Origin: Anaeramoeba flamelloides
Taxonomy: Eukaryota; Metamonada; Anaeramoebidae
Direction of reading: 5' to 3'
DNA length: 64,000 bases
Assembly (NCBI GenBank): GCA_027625915.1
Contig: JANTQA010000023.1
Span: forward strand, 15,190,001-15,254,000
The notes under the pieces were generated by a model. It was not told where the DNA came from, did not search any database, and saw only the letters and a program-made list of their open reading frames with translations. Position numbers and translations under genes: made by a program. Position 1 is the first letter of the stretch, and every line of letters starts with the position of its first letter. This document shows, in pieces, positions 24,901 through 35,609 of the stretch.

Positions 24901-27374
24901 CTTTCAAATTTTAATATAATTTCTTTTAAAGATTTTGTTTTTATTTCTAAAAATTTGATTATTGCGGTAGATCTTTCAATATATTTGTTCCCATTGAGAT
25001 CAGGATTCAGTTCGCATTTGTTCATTAATAAGCAATCAATGCAAAGTTGGAATTGCTGATACCAATTTTCAAAGGATTCTTGATCTAATGTACTAAATAG
25101 ATATTGCTTTTCGTTATCAGCATTATTAGCATTGCTGTGGTTGACATTGTCGTTGCCGTTGTAGTTGTCGATGCTATTATTATTGTTATTATTTGCTTTG
25201 TTTTCATCCCCATTTCTTGTTAATAATTGAAAACAATAATTTTTCTTAAAGTTTTTGCTGATATCAACAATTTTTTTAATAGTTCTAATGTCAACAATGG
25301 ATAATGGGCTGTTTGTGTTTTCGTTTTGAAATTGAAATAATCTATATCCTTCTAAAATCCAAAATGATTTTTTCCATTTATTATTTTTCTTTGGATTTTT
25401 TAAAAATAAAAAGCCTTTATAATAAAACGATAAACCATTCAATGGATCAATTGGCAATATTTCTTTTGTAATTTTTAATATATTTTTTCCCCAATATTTT
25501 TGGTTATTTTTGTTATTGCTTTTGTTTTTGTTTGTGTTCTCTGTTGAGCTTCCTCTCTTGATTTGGATTTCCTTTTCTTTTTCTTGGATTTTTTCTTCAT
25601 TTTTTTCTTCATTTTTTTCTTCTTCCATCTCTAATTCTTTTTTTTGCGATTTTGTTTTAATTATCAACAATTCGAAATTATTTGGATCAAAATAACCAAC
25701 TTTCCCATCCAGTTCACCAATCCATTTCAAATTTTGTCTGGCTCTAATAACCGTAACAAAGTCATATTTTGATATGTTTAGTTCATTTAAATTTGTAGCT
25801 GTGCTATCAGAAATGGCCATTAATTTATATCTTGAATCTGAAATTGGGTGATGGATTAAATATAATTTTAATAAAATTAAGTTCACCCACTCTTTGACAG
25901 AAGGCAAAATCAATTTAGATATTGTCAATTTCTTAGAAAAGGAATAAAGAAGACTTAATTTTAAATTTGTTGTCAAAGTGATCTGTTTTAAAGATCTAAC
26001 TGACTTTTTGAAATTACGTTCAATTATTCCCAAATATTTTAATAATTGGAGCAATAATTCAACATCATTTGGATTTGCTTCTCGAGATGAGATTTTCCAT
26101 AAGCACAAAATCGTATTTAGCCACTCAACCCAACAATTTAATTCTTCATAAGTTTTTGTTTGCAGAAAATATGAATGGTCCGAAAATAATAATCTAATTC
26201 GATATTTTTTTGTCATTTTTGATTTTGACTTGAAGGTTAATTTTTTGGAAGTTTCTTTTTTATTATCACCAAATATGTTTTGGTTTTTCTTGTGGTTTTG
26301 ATTTTGATCGCCCAATTCTTGATTGTAAAGCGATTCAACAGAAACTAACGTCTTTAAGTTTAAAACCTTGAATGGTTCATCAGATAAATAAGCCTCTTCA
26401 TTATTATAAATATTTAGAGTCTTGTCGTTTAAAATTACATAACTTTCTTTGTATTTTCCCTTTTGTTCTGAAAAGTAAATAAATGAGTGCTTTAAAAAGG
26501 GCATCTTTGGCACACTTTCGATAACTTGAATATTTCTTGTTTTCAGGATGTGTTTTTCTTTTTCTTTTGATTTTGATTTTGATTTTGATTTTTGTTCTTC
26601 TTTTTCAATTTCTATTTCTTTTTCTTTTTCTTTTTCTTTTTCTTTTTCTTTTTCAATTTCCATTTCTGTTTCTTTTTCTTTTTTGAGTTCTTTTTTTTTT
26701 TCTGTTTCTTTTAATTTTGATTTTTGTTTTTCTTTTTCTTTTTCAATTTCTGTTTCTTTTTCAATTTCCATTTCTGTTTCTTTTTCTTTTTCTTTTTTGA
26801 GTTCTTTTTTTTTTTCTGTTTCTTTTAATTTTGATTTTTCTTCTTCTTCTTTTTCAATTTCTATTTCTATTTCTTTTGGTTTTTCTTTTTCTTCTTCTTT
26901 ATCATTTGCATTTTCAAGTGTTTTTTGTTTTTGTTTTTCTTTTTCTTCAAAATTTTTTATTTGGTTGTTAATTGAGAATTGGTTTACTTTAAATGTTGAA
27001 ACCAAATAATTATTTGTTTTTGGCACAGGTGGACTTAACTCGTTATTTGTTTGATCCAGTTTAATGTAGAGTGCTAAAATTTGTTTCGATTTATCCAACA
27101 AAAAAAAAAAAAAAAAAAAGATTATTTAATTGTTTTTTTAACAAAAAGGAATTTGGGTTAGTAGGTGAATGAAAAAAAGAAATTGTTTTTTTCTTTTAGG
27201 TTTACTAAATTACTTACAAGGGAATTTTCCTTTTTCGTTAGTTTGTTTATTTGTACCAGTTACCCAGTCATTACTGAAATCACAATTTTGATCAACTTCA
27301 ATTTCTTCTCCAATTTTGAAATTCAATAATTCTTTATTGGTTGAGAAATAATCAAATTTTGGATAGCCTTTCAT
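17529..27374 (-). CDS. Giant SH3 / six-fold PH-SH3-like / RasGAP protein, two exons
   Basis: About 3,233 residues. Exon 1 (27374-27218) encodes an N-terminal SH3 (start at the Met of MKGYPKFDYF). Donor GTAAGT, 144-base intron, acceptor TTTTAG at 27075-27074; exon 2 is 27073-17529. The splice completes the SH3 signature FPSLYIKL. Then come a long Lys/Glu tract (residues about 95-220) and PH domains at roughly 243-378, 598-733, 1010-1108, 1397-1503, 1880-2013 and 2395-2513. Each is followed by a helical pair ending in a LL..WR.+I...I+LK-like motif and an SH3-like segment (for example 467-520, 870-910, 1273-1313). Poly-Asn lies near 1747-1777. The RasGAP domain (about 2745-2996) has LFRGNSL (arginine finger R2816) and FFFLRFACPAM (R2928), 112 residues apart; p120GAP has R789/R903. 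By family it stimulates Ras GTP hydrolysis at membranes. The Glu-rich tail ends RRLKDIF. Domain edges are estimates. Confidence 0.9.
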
Positions 27375-27809
27375 AAAGTTTTTGGAAAAATGAAAAACTT
27401 TTATTTTACAAAACACAAAATTTAAAAAATGTCTCTGATTCTTGTTGACAAAAATTGTGTTTTTAAGACACATTCTTTTTGTTTGAAAATTGAAACAGAC
27501 TAATTTTATTTTGTTTATCCTATGAATAAAAGATTTTTATTTTTGAAAAATAATATGTTCTTTTATTTGATAAGAAAAAATTGAGTACACAATTATAAAA
27601 CACAAACGATTTCTTATTGATAAGAGCGAGAGTCTAGGTTTTATGAGAGATTTTACCCTTTCACTTTTGGAAAAAATAAAATTTCGATATTGTTTTGTTC
27701 GTTTCTTGTCAACAACTGACCACAAAACAAAGGCTTGTTTTGGTTAAAGTAAAGAACACTTTGGAAAATTTTTCATTTTTTTTCAATCTATCAGTTTTTT
27801 AAAAATTAA
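27375..27809. promoter_or_regulatory. Shared divergent promoter region
   Basis: The 435 bases separate the start codon of the RasGAP gene (minus) from that of the secreted serine hydrolase (plus), so both 5' UTRs and promoters must lie here or overlap. No TATA or initiator element can be assigned with confidence in this base composition. Short minus-strand open frames within it (27537-27725 and the extension of exon 1 beyond Met 27374) look like leader sequence. Confidence 0.5.
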
Positions 27810-29575
27810 ATGTTAAAATTCCAATATTGCTTTTTAGCATTGTTGCTCTTTTGTTGTTTTGTAAATTCGACAAAATACGACTGGACCACTGTTGACACAA
27901 TCTTAGAAGACGCAATTGCTGACAAGGCCTTTCCAGGGTGCACTGTTTTGATTGGTTCAGACGAAGGGATCCTTTATGAACAGGGATATGGCCACTTCAC
28001 TTATGGTGTACCACCACCACAAAACCCAAACACAAACCCAAAAACAGAATTAAGTGTATGGTTAAAAACAGAATCTTTTTTTCTTCATCTTTTTAGTTTC
28101 TTTTTTCTGTTATTTTGGTTGTGATAAATACTACTTCCTAGAATTGTCCAAAATTTTGAGTTTGTTTTTCAAACTTTTAAATTTTTTACTCTTTTTCCAA
28201 AATATTTTCTTCTCAATGAAATCTCGAAAACCAACTTTTGTTACAAAGTTGATTTACATTAAAACCAAAAAACTTTGTTTCTTCGTAACAAATGAAAAAA
28301 ATTGAGAAAATGTTTATGAAACAAAAAGTTGAGAACATTTTTTTGAATTTATCAGTTCATAGAACCTAAAATCGTGAAATTAAAAACGTTAATTCAAACA
28401 AACAAACAAAAAAACAAAAAAACAAATAAATAAATAAATAAACAAAAAAACAAACAAACAAAAAAATAAACAAAAAAATAAACAAAAAAACAAATAAAAA
28501 AAACAACAAAAAAAACTGATCTGAATTTTAGACTATTTTCGATATGGCAAGTTTAACAAAGGTTGTTTCAACAACAAGTTGTGTAATGCAATTTTATCAG
28601 AGAGGAGAATTGGATCTTCATATGCCATTGATCGATCCATCTTTGTTTGGATCCGAATTTGATAACAATGACAAAAATAAAATCACTTCTTGGAATTTGT
28701 TGACACATACTGCCGGGTTCCCACCTGATCCTAATCCACTATATTTCTCAAAGGAATTTGGGTGTCCAGAAACAAGCAACTACCACCCAGATGAAGAGTT
28801 TACCTGCCAAAGCAAAATATGGGATTCCTTAATGAGCCAAACCTTGCAATACAAAACAGGCGAAAAGTTTGTCTATTCAGACCTAAGCATGATCACAATG
28901 ATGCAAATTGTGGGCAAATTAGCCAAAGACTTGGGCTACATTACCTATGATCAACTGATGGGCGACTGTGCTGTTGGGAATAAAGAAGACTCGAAAGAAT
29001 TATACCAATGCTATTATGAAGCGTATGCAAGGAATTATGTTTTCCAAAAAATGCAAATGTCTGAAACAGGCTTTAGACCACCAAAGGCCTTGTGGGACAG
29101 ATGCGCCCCGTGCGAAAATGATACTTGGTACAGACACGAGGTCATGCAGGGCCATGTTCATGATGGGAATTGTTACTCCTATGGAGGCATTTCGGGCCAC
29201 GCAGGGCTGTTTTCAAAAATCGAGGATCTTTATTTGCTGATGAACAAATTAATGTTTACCACAGAAAATGACCCCTTTATCAATTCTACAACCGTGAATC
29301 ATTTCGTAACCATCCAAGACGCCTCCTTTAGCTCGAGAGCCTTAGGGTGGGACACAAATTATAATTCAGAATACACAGCTTGCGGATCATTAAGCAAAAA
29401 GGAAACCTATTGCCATACCGGATTTACAGGCGGATCCTTATGTAACGATCGCGTTCGAAAATTAATTGTAATCTTGCTAACAAATCGAGTTTACCCTACT
29501 CGTAAAAATTTGAAAATCCTTGCTGTTAGAAATAAATTAGCAACACAAATACAACAAATTTATGATAATACTTGA
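27810..29575 (+). CDS. Secreted class-C beta-lactamase-family serine hydrolase, two exons
   Basis: Predicted 429 residues. Exon 1 (27810-28055) encodes a signal peptide (hydrophobic FLALLLFCCFVNS) and the first strands; exon 2 is 28532-29575. The intron (476 bases, GTATGG...TTTTAG, rich in AAAC/AAAT repeats) joins ELS to TIFDMASLTK in frame. Catalytic marks of the serpin-like/AmpC fold are S89-L-T-K92 (nucleophile and base), Y197-S-D199 (YxN equivalent) and H377-T-G379 (KTG equivalent). Further blocks, such as SWNLLTHTAGFPPDPN, MSETGFRP, YGGISGHAGLFS, LGWD and VILLTNRVYPTRKNLK, are characteristic of bacterial stand-alone serine hydrolases of the beta-lactamase class C group. Several extra cysteines suggest disulfides. 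Likely hydrolyses an ester or amide outside the cell or in a vacuole; substrate unknown. Bacterial origin by transfer is inference. Confidence 0.88.
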
Positions 29576-29601
29576 TCCTTTTTCAAAAAAATGCTATTTC
29601 A

Positions 29602-29709
29602 TTTTAAAAAAGTGTGTCAAAAAAATTTTCAATATAATTGCTGACAAACTTCAATAGGCCTATTTCAGAACAATTTTAAAAGCTTTTTTTTAGACACACT
29701 TTTTTAAAA
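29602..29709. repeat. Inverted repeat just downstream of the serine hydrolase gene
   Basis: TTTTAAAAAAGTGTGTC at 29602-29618 is matched perfectly by its complement at 29693-29709, a 17-base stem with a 74-base interior, starting 26 bases after the stop codon. It would fold in the 3' UTR of the transcript, or may be a very small foldback insertion. Confidence 0.7.
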
Positions 29710-31427
29710 CGACTTCGTTTTAGAAAACATCTTGAGAAACCATTTCAACTTTTCGGTTGATTTGAAACTTTTCCGAATTTAGAATTAAACTTGGAAGAGT
29801 TTTTTTATGTTAATTTGAAAGCTGGGATTAACCTTTGATCTGGTGCATTTCAAAAATTATCTCAATTTTTAAAATAATCTCGAACACTGGGGTTCAGAAT
29901 TTGAAATATTGGATTTAAATTTTATTATTTCCTTATTTTTGAAATGCAATTTTTTTTGTTAAAAAAAAAAAAATAAATATTAACTTTTTGGATTAATTTC
30001 TTTTTTTTTTTTTTTATCTTTTTATAAAAAATTCTTAAATAGTTATTATATTCTTTAGTATTTCCTCCAATAACTTCAAAATTCACGAATCAGAACGTAT
30101 GTGAAATAAAATTGAAAAAAAAAAAAAAAAAGATCCAAAAAAAATTGAAAATAGTTTTTAAACTAATCAACAGTCAAAGGGAGCCCTGTTGTAATATGTG
30201 AATTACATGTGTTTAAAGGGCATGAATGAATATTACAAGAAAAAATATTAATTTTGAAAATTTCAAAATTGAAATCCATTTTTTCACATTTTTTCTTTTT
30301 TTTTTTTTTTTTTCTTAGATAGGGAAATGCAAAATTTTTTTTAATTACAAGATCGATAGTCATTAAGTAAAAGTGTGCTATTATAATGTTACTGAAACTG
30401 GTGAAAATTGTATTAGAATAATAATATTGTTTTCTATTGGAATTTTATTTGATCTCTAATTTAAAATCAAAATAAACATTGTTTTTTTTCTCAATATGTA
30501 CCTTTTATAATTTGAAATTTTCAATTTTTATGAAAATATATAGATTGGTTAAATGTACTCCTCTATACGGCTGTCAACTATTCTCTGATTTTTATTATTC
30601 TCAGAATTTCTTATTTGCCCTTTAAAGGTAAATTACTAAAAATAATTGATATTTCGAAATATTTTTTTGCGCCACCTTTATACAGAAACAAGTTTATAGT
30701 GGTACAAAATAATGCTATGATGTACAAATCATACATTTTAATATGGAAAATAGATATTTTGGGTCGTATGAAAAAAATTAATTATTTTATTTTAAAAACA
30801 ATAAAAGACCAAAAAAAAAAGCATCAAATCTAAAAAGCAAGTAATAAAATGCCACAAATATAATCTTGATTATTATTATTCAAATACTATTTGTCCAAAT
30901 ATAAATGGAACAAAATTTTTATTCAACTTTCCAAAAAAAGATTTTAAAAATTTGAAAACAAAATTTAAACTATTAGATGCTTTGATGATATCTATACTTA
31001 AGTCACGATCAAGTTATAAAAATCGCGATTATAATATCAAATCATGATATTGTCCAAAATTGTGATATTAAGTATTATCGCGATAATATTACAAATCGCG
31101 ATATTTAAAAATCGTGATAAATGCCAAAATATTGCGATTAAAAAGTAATCACGATATAATAGTTGATGGGATTTTGAGGATAATTGAGCAATATTTTTAT
31201 AAAGAAATTTTGTTTGATCATAAATAGATTATGTGAAAAAAAAGTTATTCTTTTCAAAAACAAACAAAAAAGATAATTGATCCAATCAAGGATTAGATCT
31301 AAAAGTTTTATTGTATTTTCTTTTGGTTTGGTTAAAAACCAACCGATCTTTTATGACATTATCAACAGTAAGAACAACAGAGAAATTAAAAATTTCCAAA
31401 GTCAATTCGTAGTGTTGTAAATTGTGT
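29710..31427. other. Intergenic region with no accepted gene
   Basis: AT-rich. The open frames 30163-30363 (minus, with a Cys-containing end CNIHSCPLNTCN) and 30615-30833 (plus) are weak and unrecognised. The one distinct feature is the cluster of short palindromes at 30995-31165. Confidence 0.4.
30995..31165. repeat. Cluster of ATCGCGAT / ATCGTGAT motifs
   Basis: About 170 bases carry at least eight variants of the 8-base near-palindrome (TCACGATC, ATCGCGAT, ATCATGAT, TATCGCGAT, ATCGTGAT, AATCACGAT) at irregular spacing, in a genome where CG dinucleotides are rare. Two or three related motifs recur at 32100-32165 (ATCACGAT, ATCGTGAT, TTATCGCC), so the pair could mark the two ends of an element of about 1.2 kb. 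Confidence 0.5.
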
Positions 31428-31667
31428 TCAATAAAAGAGCTTCTTTAGCAACCAACTTTTCACTCGTTCTTTAAAGAATGTGTTCTTGGGTGAAATCATT
31501 TTCAATATTCTAGGAAGGCTGAAAGGGGCCGGATACCCTTTTAAAAGCTTTTACAACAACCTAGCCACTATATCACGAATTATTGAGATTTTTTGTTCAA
31601 TTATTTTCTTTTGGCGCTCTTCTTCTTCTTTGGGTATCTTTGTATTGGACGGAAAACAAAACTAGAG
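31428..31667 (-). pseudogene. Dead coding fragment with Lys/Arg-rich C-terminus
   Basis: A minus-strand frame preceded by an AG (AACTCTAG) reads EEEERQKKIIEQKISIIRD, then, after one in-frame TAA, KLLKGYPAPFSLPRILKM and KERVKSWLLKKLFY before a natural-looking TGA at 31430-31428. Codon use and amino-acid mix are protein-like, unlike the surroundings. It could be the last exon of a decayed gene. No family recognised. The plus-strand frame 31480-31665 is its shadow. Confidence 0.4.
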
Positions 31668-32445
31668 TTTAAAAGTTTTTTTTTGATCGATCACCAATAA
31701 GAAAGAAAATTACTCTTTATTCTTTTGGGTTATTTAACCTGCGGAGACAATAACCCCATTTAAAAAAAACATATCTATTTTATATTCAAGTATATTGTGG
31801 ATATGGATTATTATTAATATGATCATAAAATTTGCTTGAGATTTTATATATTGTTAAAAAAAAAATTAATAGAAAAACATTTTTTTTCCATTATAACCAA
31901 TCTCATTCCGTTTATAAAAGTTTTCATTCTTTCAAATCTTTCAAAAATTTGAAGACAATCTACAAAACCAATAAACACTTTCTAAAATTTTTAAAGGGGA
32001 AAAGTATTGTAAAAGTCTCAAGACTTTGTAAAAATCAAGAGATTTTTTTGAAGGTGATTTTCAAAAAACTAATTTATTATTTTATTCCGATAATGTGTAA
32101 TATCACGATTTTCTGATTTTCACAATAAAGTTGGACTAATCGTGATTTTTTAAATATTATCGCCAATTAATTTTTAATACCATAATAATATATGTTATCA
32201 TCTAAACCTCTGTTTTAAACCATAAATCGGTTATTATTAATATTTCCCCTTTAGAATTGGTTACTTTGATGATTTTTTTAATTCTTGGACATTTGTTGTT
32301 TTTAGGAAAGTTGTATGAAAATTTTGATTTTTTTATTTTGCAATTAACAATATGAATTAAAAATAATAACAAAAATAAAAAAAAAATAGATTTAAACCGA
32401 ATGATTCGCATACAAATAATTTTTAATTGAAAATAATTTATCATT

Positions 32446-34533
32446 AATTATTTGATCCTTTTTTCTCTTTTTTCGTTAATTCTTTTCTCTTGTTTTAATT
32501 CTTCCAAATGAACAGTAAGCATATTTATTCCATAACCTCAAGTTTTCAGATTATTTTCCAATTTAATATTTTACACCATTTGTTCTTCATAAGCATTTTT
32601 CAATTTTTTAAATTATTTTTGTCCTGTTTTGGTATATTTAGATTTCTAGTTTGGGTCTAACAACCCAAGGTTTTCCCCTTTCATGTAATATTCTACAACC
32701 TTTTCTTTATCTTTAATTAATAACGAATTACCCTCTTGCAAAAAATTAACATTTTCCGTTAATTTGATGTTTTCTTTTTTGAATAATAGCATTTCCTTTT
32801 TGTATTTTAGGTCTTTATCATTTTTATTTGCATTGCTATAATTCTTTTTATTTTCATTCTTTATATTGTTAAATATCATTTCATTGTCAAATTCTTTTTT
32901 TATTTTCGAAATTTTATTTGATCTGTTTTGCCTTTGCGATCTTTGTTTATTAATTTTTTTTCTCGGTTCTGTGTTTGGAATTTTTTCTTCTATTTTTTTA
33001 TTTCTGAGTGATCTTATTTCATTATTTTTATTTATTTTTTTTGAGGTGCTATTATTACAATTTTTTTTAAACGTTGTTTGGGTATTTTTTTTTCGATTTT
33101 AATTCCCCCTTTTCATAATTTTAGAAAATGATCTTGGTATTTGAATTGGGTTTTTTTAGTTTGTGTTTTGAATTTTTCCATTTTAATTTCATTAGGAATT
33201 TTATTTTTTATTTTTTGGTGAATTTGTTGGTGTTTTGAGATCATTTTTCACTTTTTTTTTTTTTGGTTCATTTTTCACTTTTTTCATTTTTTTTTGTTTT
33301 TTTTCTGTTTTTCTTTCTGTTTTTTTTTTTCTTTTTTCCTTTTAATTTCATTTCCTTACTCTCCCCTTTCATCCTTGCCACCCTTTGACTGTTTATCTTT
33401 TAATTACTCATTTTTTCTTTCTCTTTCTCTCTCTCTCTCTCTTTTTTATTTAATTTTTTTTCAATGCTTTCTTATTTTCACCATTCGTTTTTGTAGAGTT
33501 TTCTAATTTATTTATTTGTATTTTTTAACTTTTACATTGATTTTTTAGATCTGTGATTAAAGACAAATTTTTTCTTTCCGAAAATTTTCTCCTTGAATAG
33601 GGATCATCTAAATCCAATTTTAATTTTTTAATTTCCTTTTCTTTCTATTCATAATTATTTTCCAAAAATGTTATTTGTTCCTTATCAGACTTATATGACT
33701 ATTTTTGCTCTTTTAACTCTAATTACAATTCTTCAAAGTTGGTTTTTTTTTCATTTAAAAGTTTACTTGTCAATTCAATGTTATTTTGTAAATTTTCAAT
33801 ATTTTGTTTTGATTGTTTAATAATTAATTCAAATTCAATTTTAGATTTTTCAAAATCTTTGATTTCTTTCTGAAACTTCTCAATTTCAAGTGTTTTTCTT
33901 CATTTAAATCTAGATGTAGATTTATTTTCTCGAGAGATACATTTTTCATTTTTTCCAATTGACCAGATTATACAATTTTGATTTGATTATTGTGTTCATC
34001 CTCAAGCTTTTGATTTTTCTCTTATACAGTTTTTAATAAAATTTGAAGATCTGTAATTTGTCGGCTAAACTCAAAAATAGAATCAGAATTATTCCGGAGT
34101 AATTCATCCTTTTCTTCAATGCTTTTTTTGTGCTTTTCATTTATTTCTTTAATTTCATTTGTTAACATTTCCTTTTCATTTCCAGATTATAATAAACTTT
34201 TTTGTAAATTTTGAAACTTTTTTTTTGTAATTTCAATTGTTGAACTAATTTATTTTTACTTTTGTTTCCCTAATTTACAAAATTTTGTTCTTTTGTAAAT
34301 TTTTGATTCTGTAATTCATAAATAATCTGTTCTTTTTTTTTTTGTTAATGCATCTAAAATACTTTGATTATCTTTTTTTTTTAAACAGATATTTCATTTA
34401 ATAGAATATTTATTTCCTGTGATCCTTCATTTTGACTTGTATTTTAATTTTTGTTATTATTATTATTGTTGTTGTTGTTGTTTTTATTGTGATTATAATT
34501 AACATTGTTATTTCCACTGTTAAATAATATCAT
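32446..34533 (-). pseudogene. Decayed long coiled-coil gene
   Basis: For about 2.1 kb the minus strand reads as one heptad-rich, Lys/Glu/Asn coiled coil. It begins at an ATG at 34533 followed by an Asn-rich stretch, and ends in KREKRIK before a TAA. It is broken by many TAA/TAG codons, usually where AAA, GAA or CAA would be expected, and by several frame changes in A/T runs. Clear stretches include INEKHKKSIEEKDELLRNNS, FEKSKIEFELIIKQSKQNI, RKFSERKNLSLITDLKN and KKEMLLFKKENIKLTENVNF. With this many breaks it cannot be a working gene under the standard code. Long coiled-coil proteins of this sort are usually cytoskeletal or tethering, but nothing here identifies one. Confidence 0.65.
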
Positions 34534-34807
34534 TTGTTGAAGATAATGGAAATATTGGATATGTTCAGTGGAATAAAAAAATGGAAAAGATACCAATTAT
34601 AAATTTGCTAAGGAAATACTAGTTATTGGGTTGACTGTATATTGTAAATCAATTATTGGTAATAATTGAATATCATTGAATTTATTGGATTGATATTTTT
34701 TGATAATTTTTGTCGTTTTTTGATCAATAAAAAAGGTGTCATAATTTCTTTCACATTTTTTTGACAAATTTTCAGATTATTTTGAAATTTTTTGATAATT
34801 TATGTCA

Positions 34808-35028
34808 AAAAAATGTCGGGCCTGTGTAAGTTATGCAAAAAATCAAAAAAGTTAGGCATCGTTGAAGATTTGGATCATTTTCTATGGAATTGCCTCACCT
34901 ACGAAAATAATTGCAAAATCTGGATATCTGAATTAAAAAAATTTAATATTTCACGTATATTAAAAAATAATATTATTACTATTTTTGATATTATTAGAAA
35001 AGAGATTCATCATATTTATTATCCTTAG
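34808..35028 (+). mobile_element. Fragment of a LINE 3' end (zinc-finger tail of a reverse transcriptase ORF)
   Basis: The frame reads SGLCKLCKKSKKLGIVEDLD then HFLWNCLTYENN, giving a C-x2-C...H-x4-C pattern followed by KIWISELKKF. That layout is the small zinc-binding tail at the C-terminus of many non-LTR reverse transcriptase ORFs. It ends at a natural TAG. No reverse transcriptase core was found upstream, so this is a short 5'-truncated copy or relic. A related, more decayed copy is at 37762-37930. Confidence 0.45.
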
Positions 35029-35084
35029 TGTATAATAAATTTATTTTTGAGTCTTTAAAAAAATTTCTAAATAACAATTTAGGA

Positions 35085-35580
35085 ATTCAAAGAGTGCCAT
35101 CAAGTGCCATAGAGTAACTAACTTTTCCAGAATTTAAAAGAATTAAGCTAAATCAAAAATTTTTAATCCATTCTTTTGAATTAAAAAAACCTAACGAAAA
35201 GTGCTGTCAAGTACCGTAGAGTGCCTAGCTTTTCTTGAGGTTTTCGGTTTTATTTGTGAAGTGTTCTAGGTTTTTTTTACTTTAGAAATAAACCAAAAAT
35301 TTATTAAAATTTTCTGTTTATTTCTAAAGTCAAAAAAACCTAACGAAAATCTATTGATTTTCAAAACAAATAAAAAAGTCAAAAAAACCTAGAACACTTC
35401 ACAAATAAATAGAAAATTAAAAAAAACCTAACGAAAATCTTTCGATTTTCCAAATAAACAGAAAACTCAAGAAAAGCTAACCGCGGTTTTCCAGAATTTA
35501 AAAGAATAAAGAAAAATATTTGATTTTACTTTATTCTTTTTAATTCGGGAAAACCTAACAGCAAATAAGAGGAATTAAAA
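35085..35580. repeat. Nested foldback repeat, family D, copy 1
   Basis: About 500 bases composed of interleaved inverted and direct repeats of a few words: CCTAACGAAAATC, CTGTTTATTTCTAAAGT and its inverse, GTGAAGTGTTCTAGG and its inverse, TTTCCAGAATTTAAAAG and its inverse. At least four stems can be drawn inside one another. A second copy is at 62920-63510. Confidence 0.7.
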
Positions 35581-35609
35581 ACTCCTCTGTTAAATAATAA
35601 TAAAAAAAA

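Noticed and set aside
30163-30363. Cys-containing minus-strand frame (CNIHSCPLNTCN)
   Set aside because: Interrupted by a long poly-Lys run from an A tract, with no recognisable repeat unit or splice partner.
32202-32444. 80-codon minus-strand frame with a signal-peptide-like start (FFLFLLLFLIHIVNC)
   Set aside because: Hydrophobic runs arise readily from T-rich DNA. It directly follows a dead gene and no family or second line of evidence supports it; kept only as a possibility.
32446-34533. Alternative genetic code (TAA/TAG read as Gln)
   Set aside because: All intact genes in the window use CAA/CAG for Gln and end at TAA, TAG or TGA. Frame slips as well as stops occur in this block, which fits decay.
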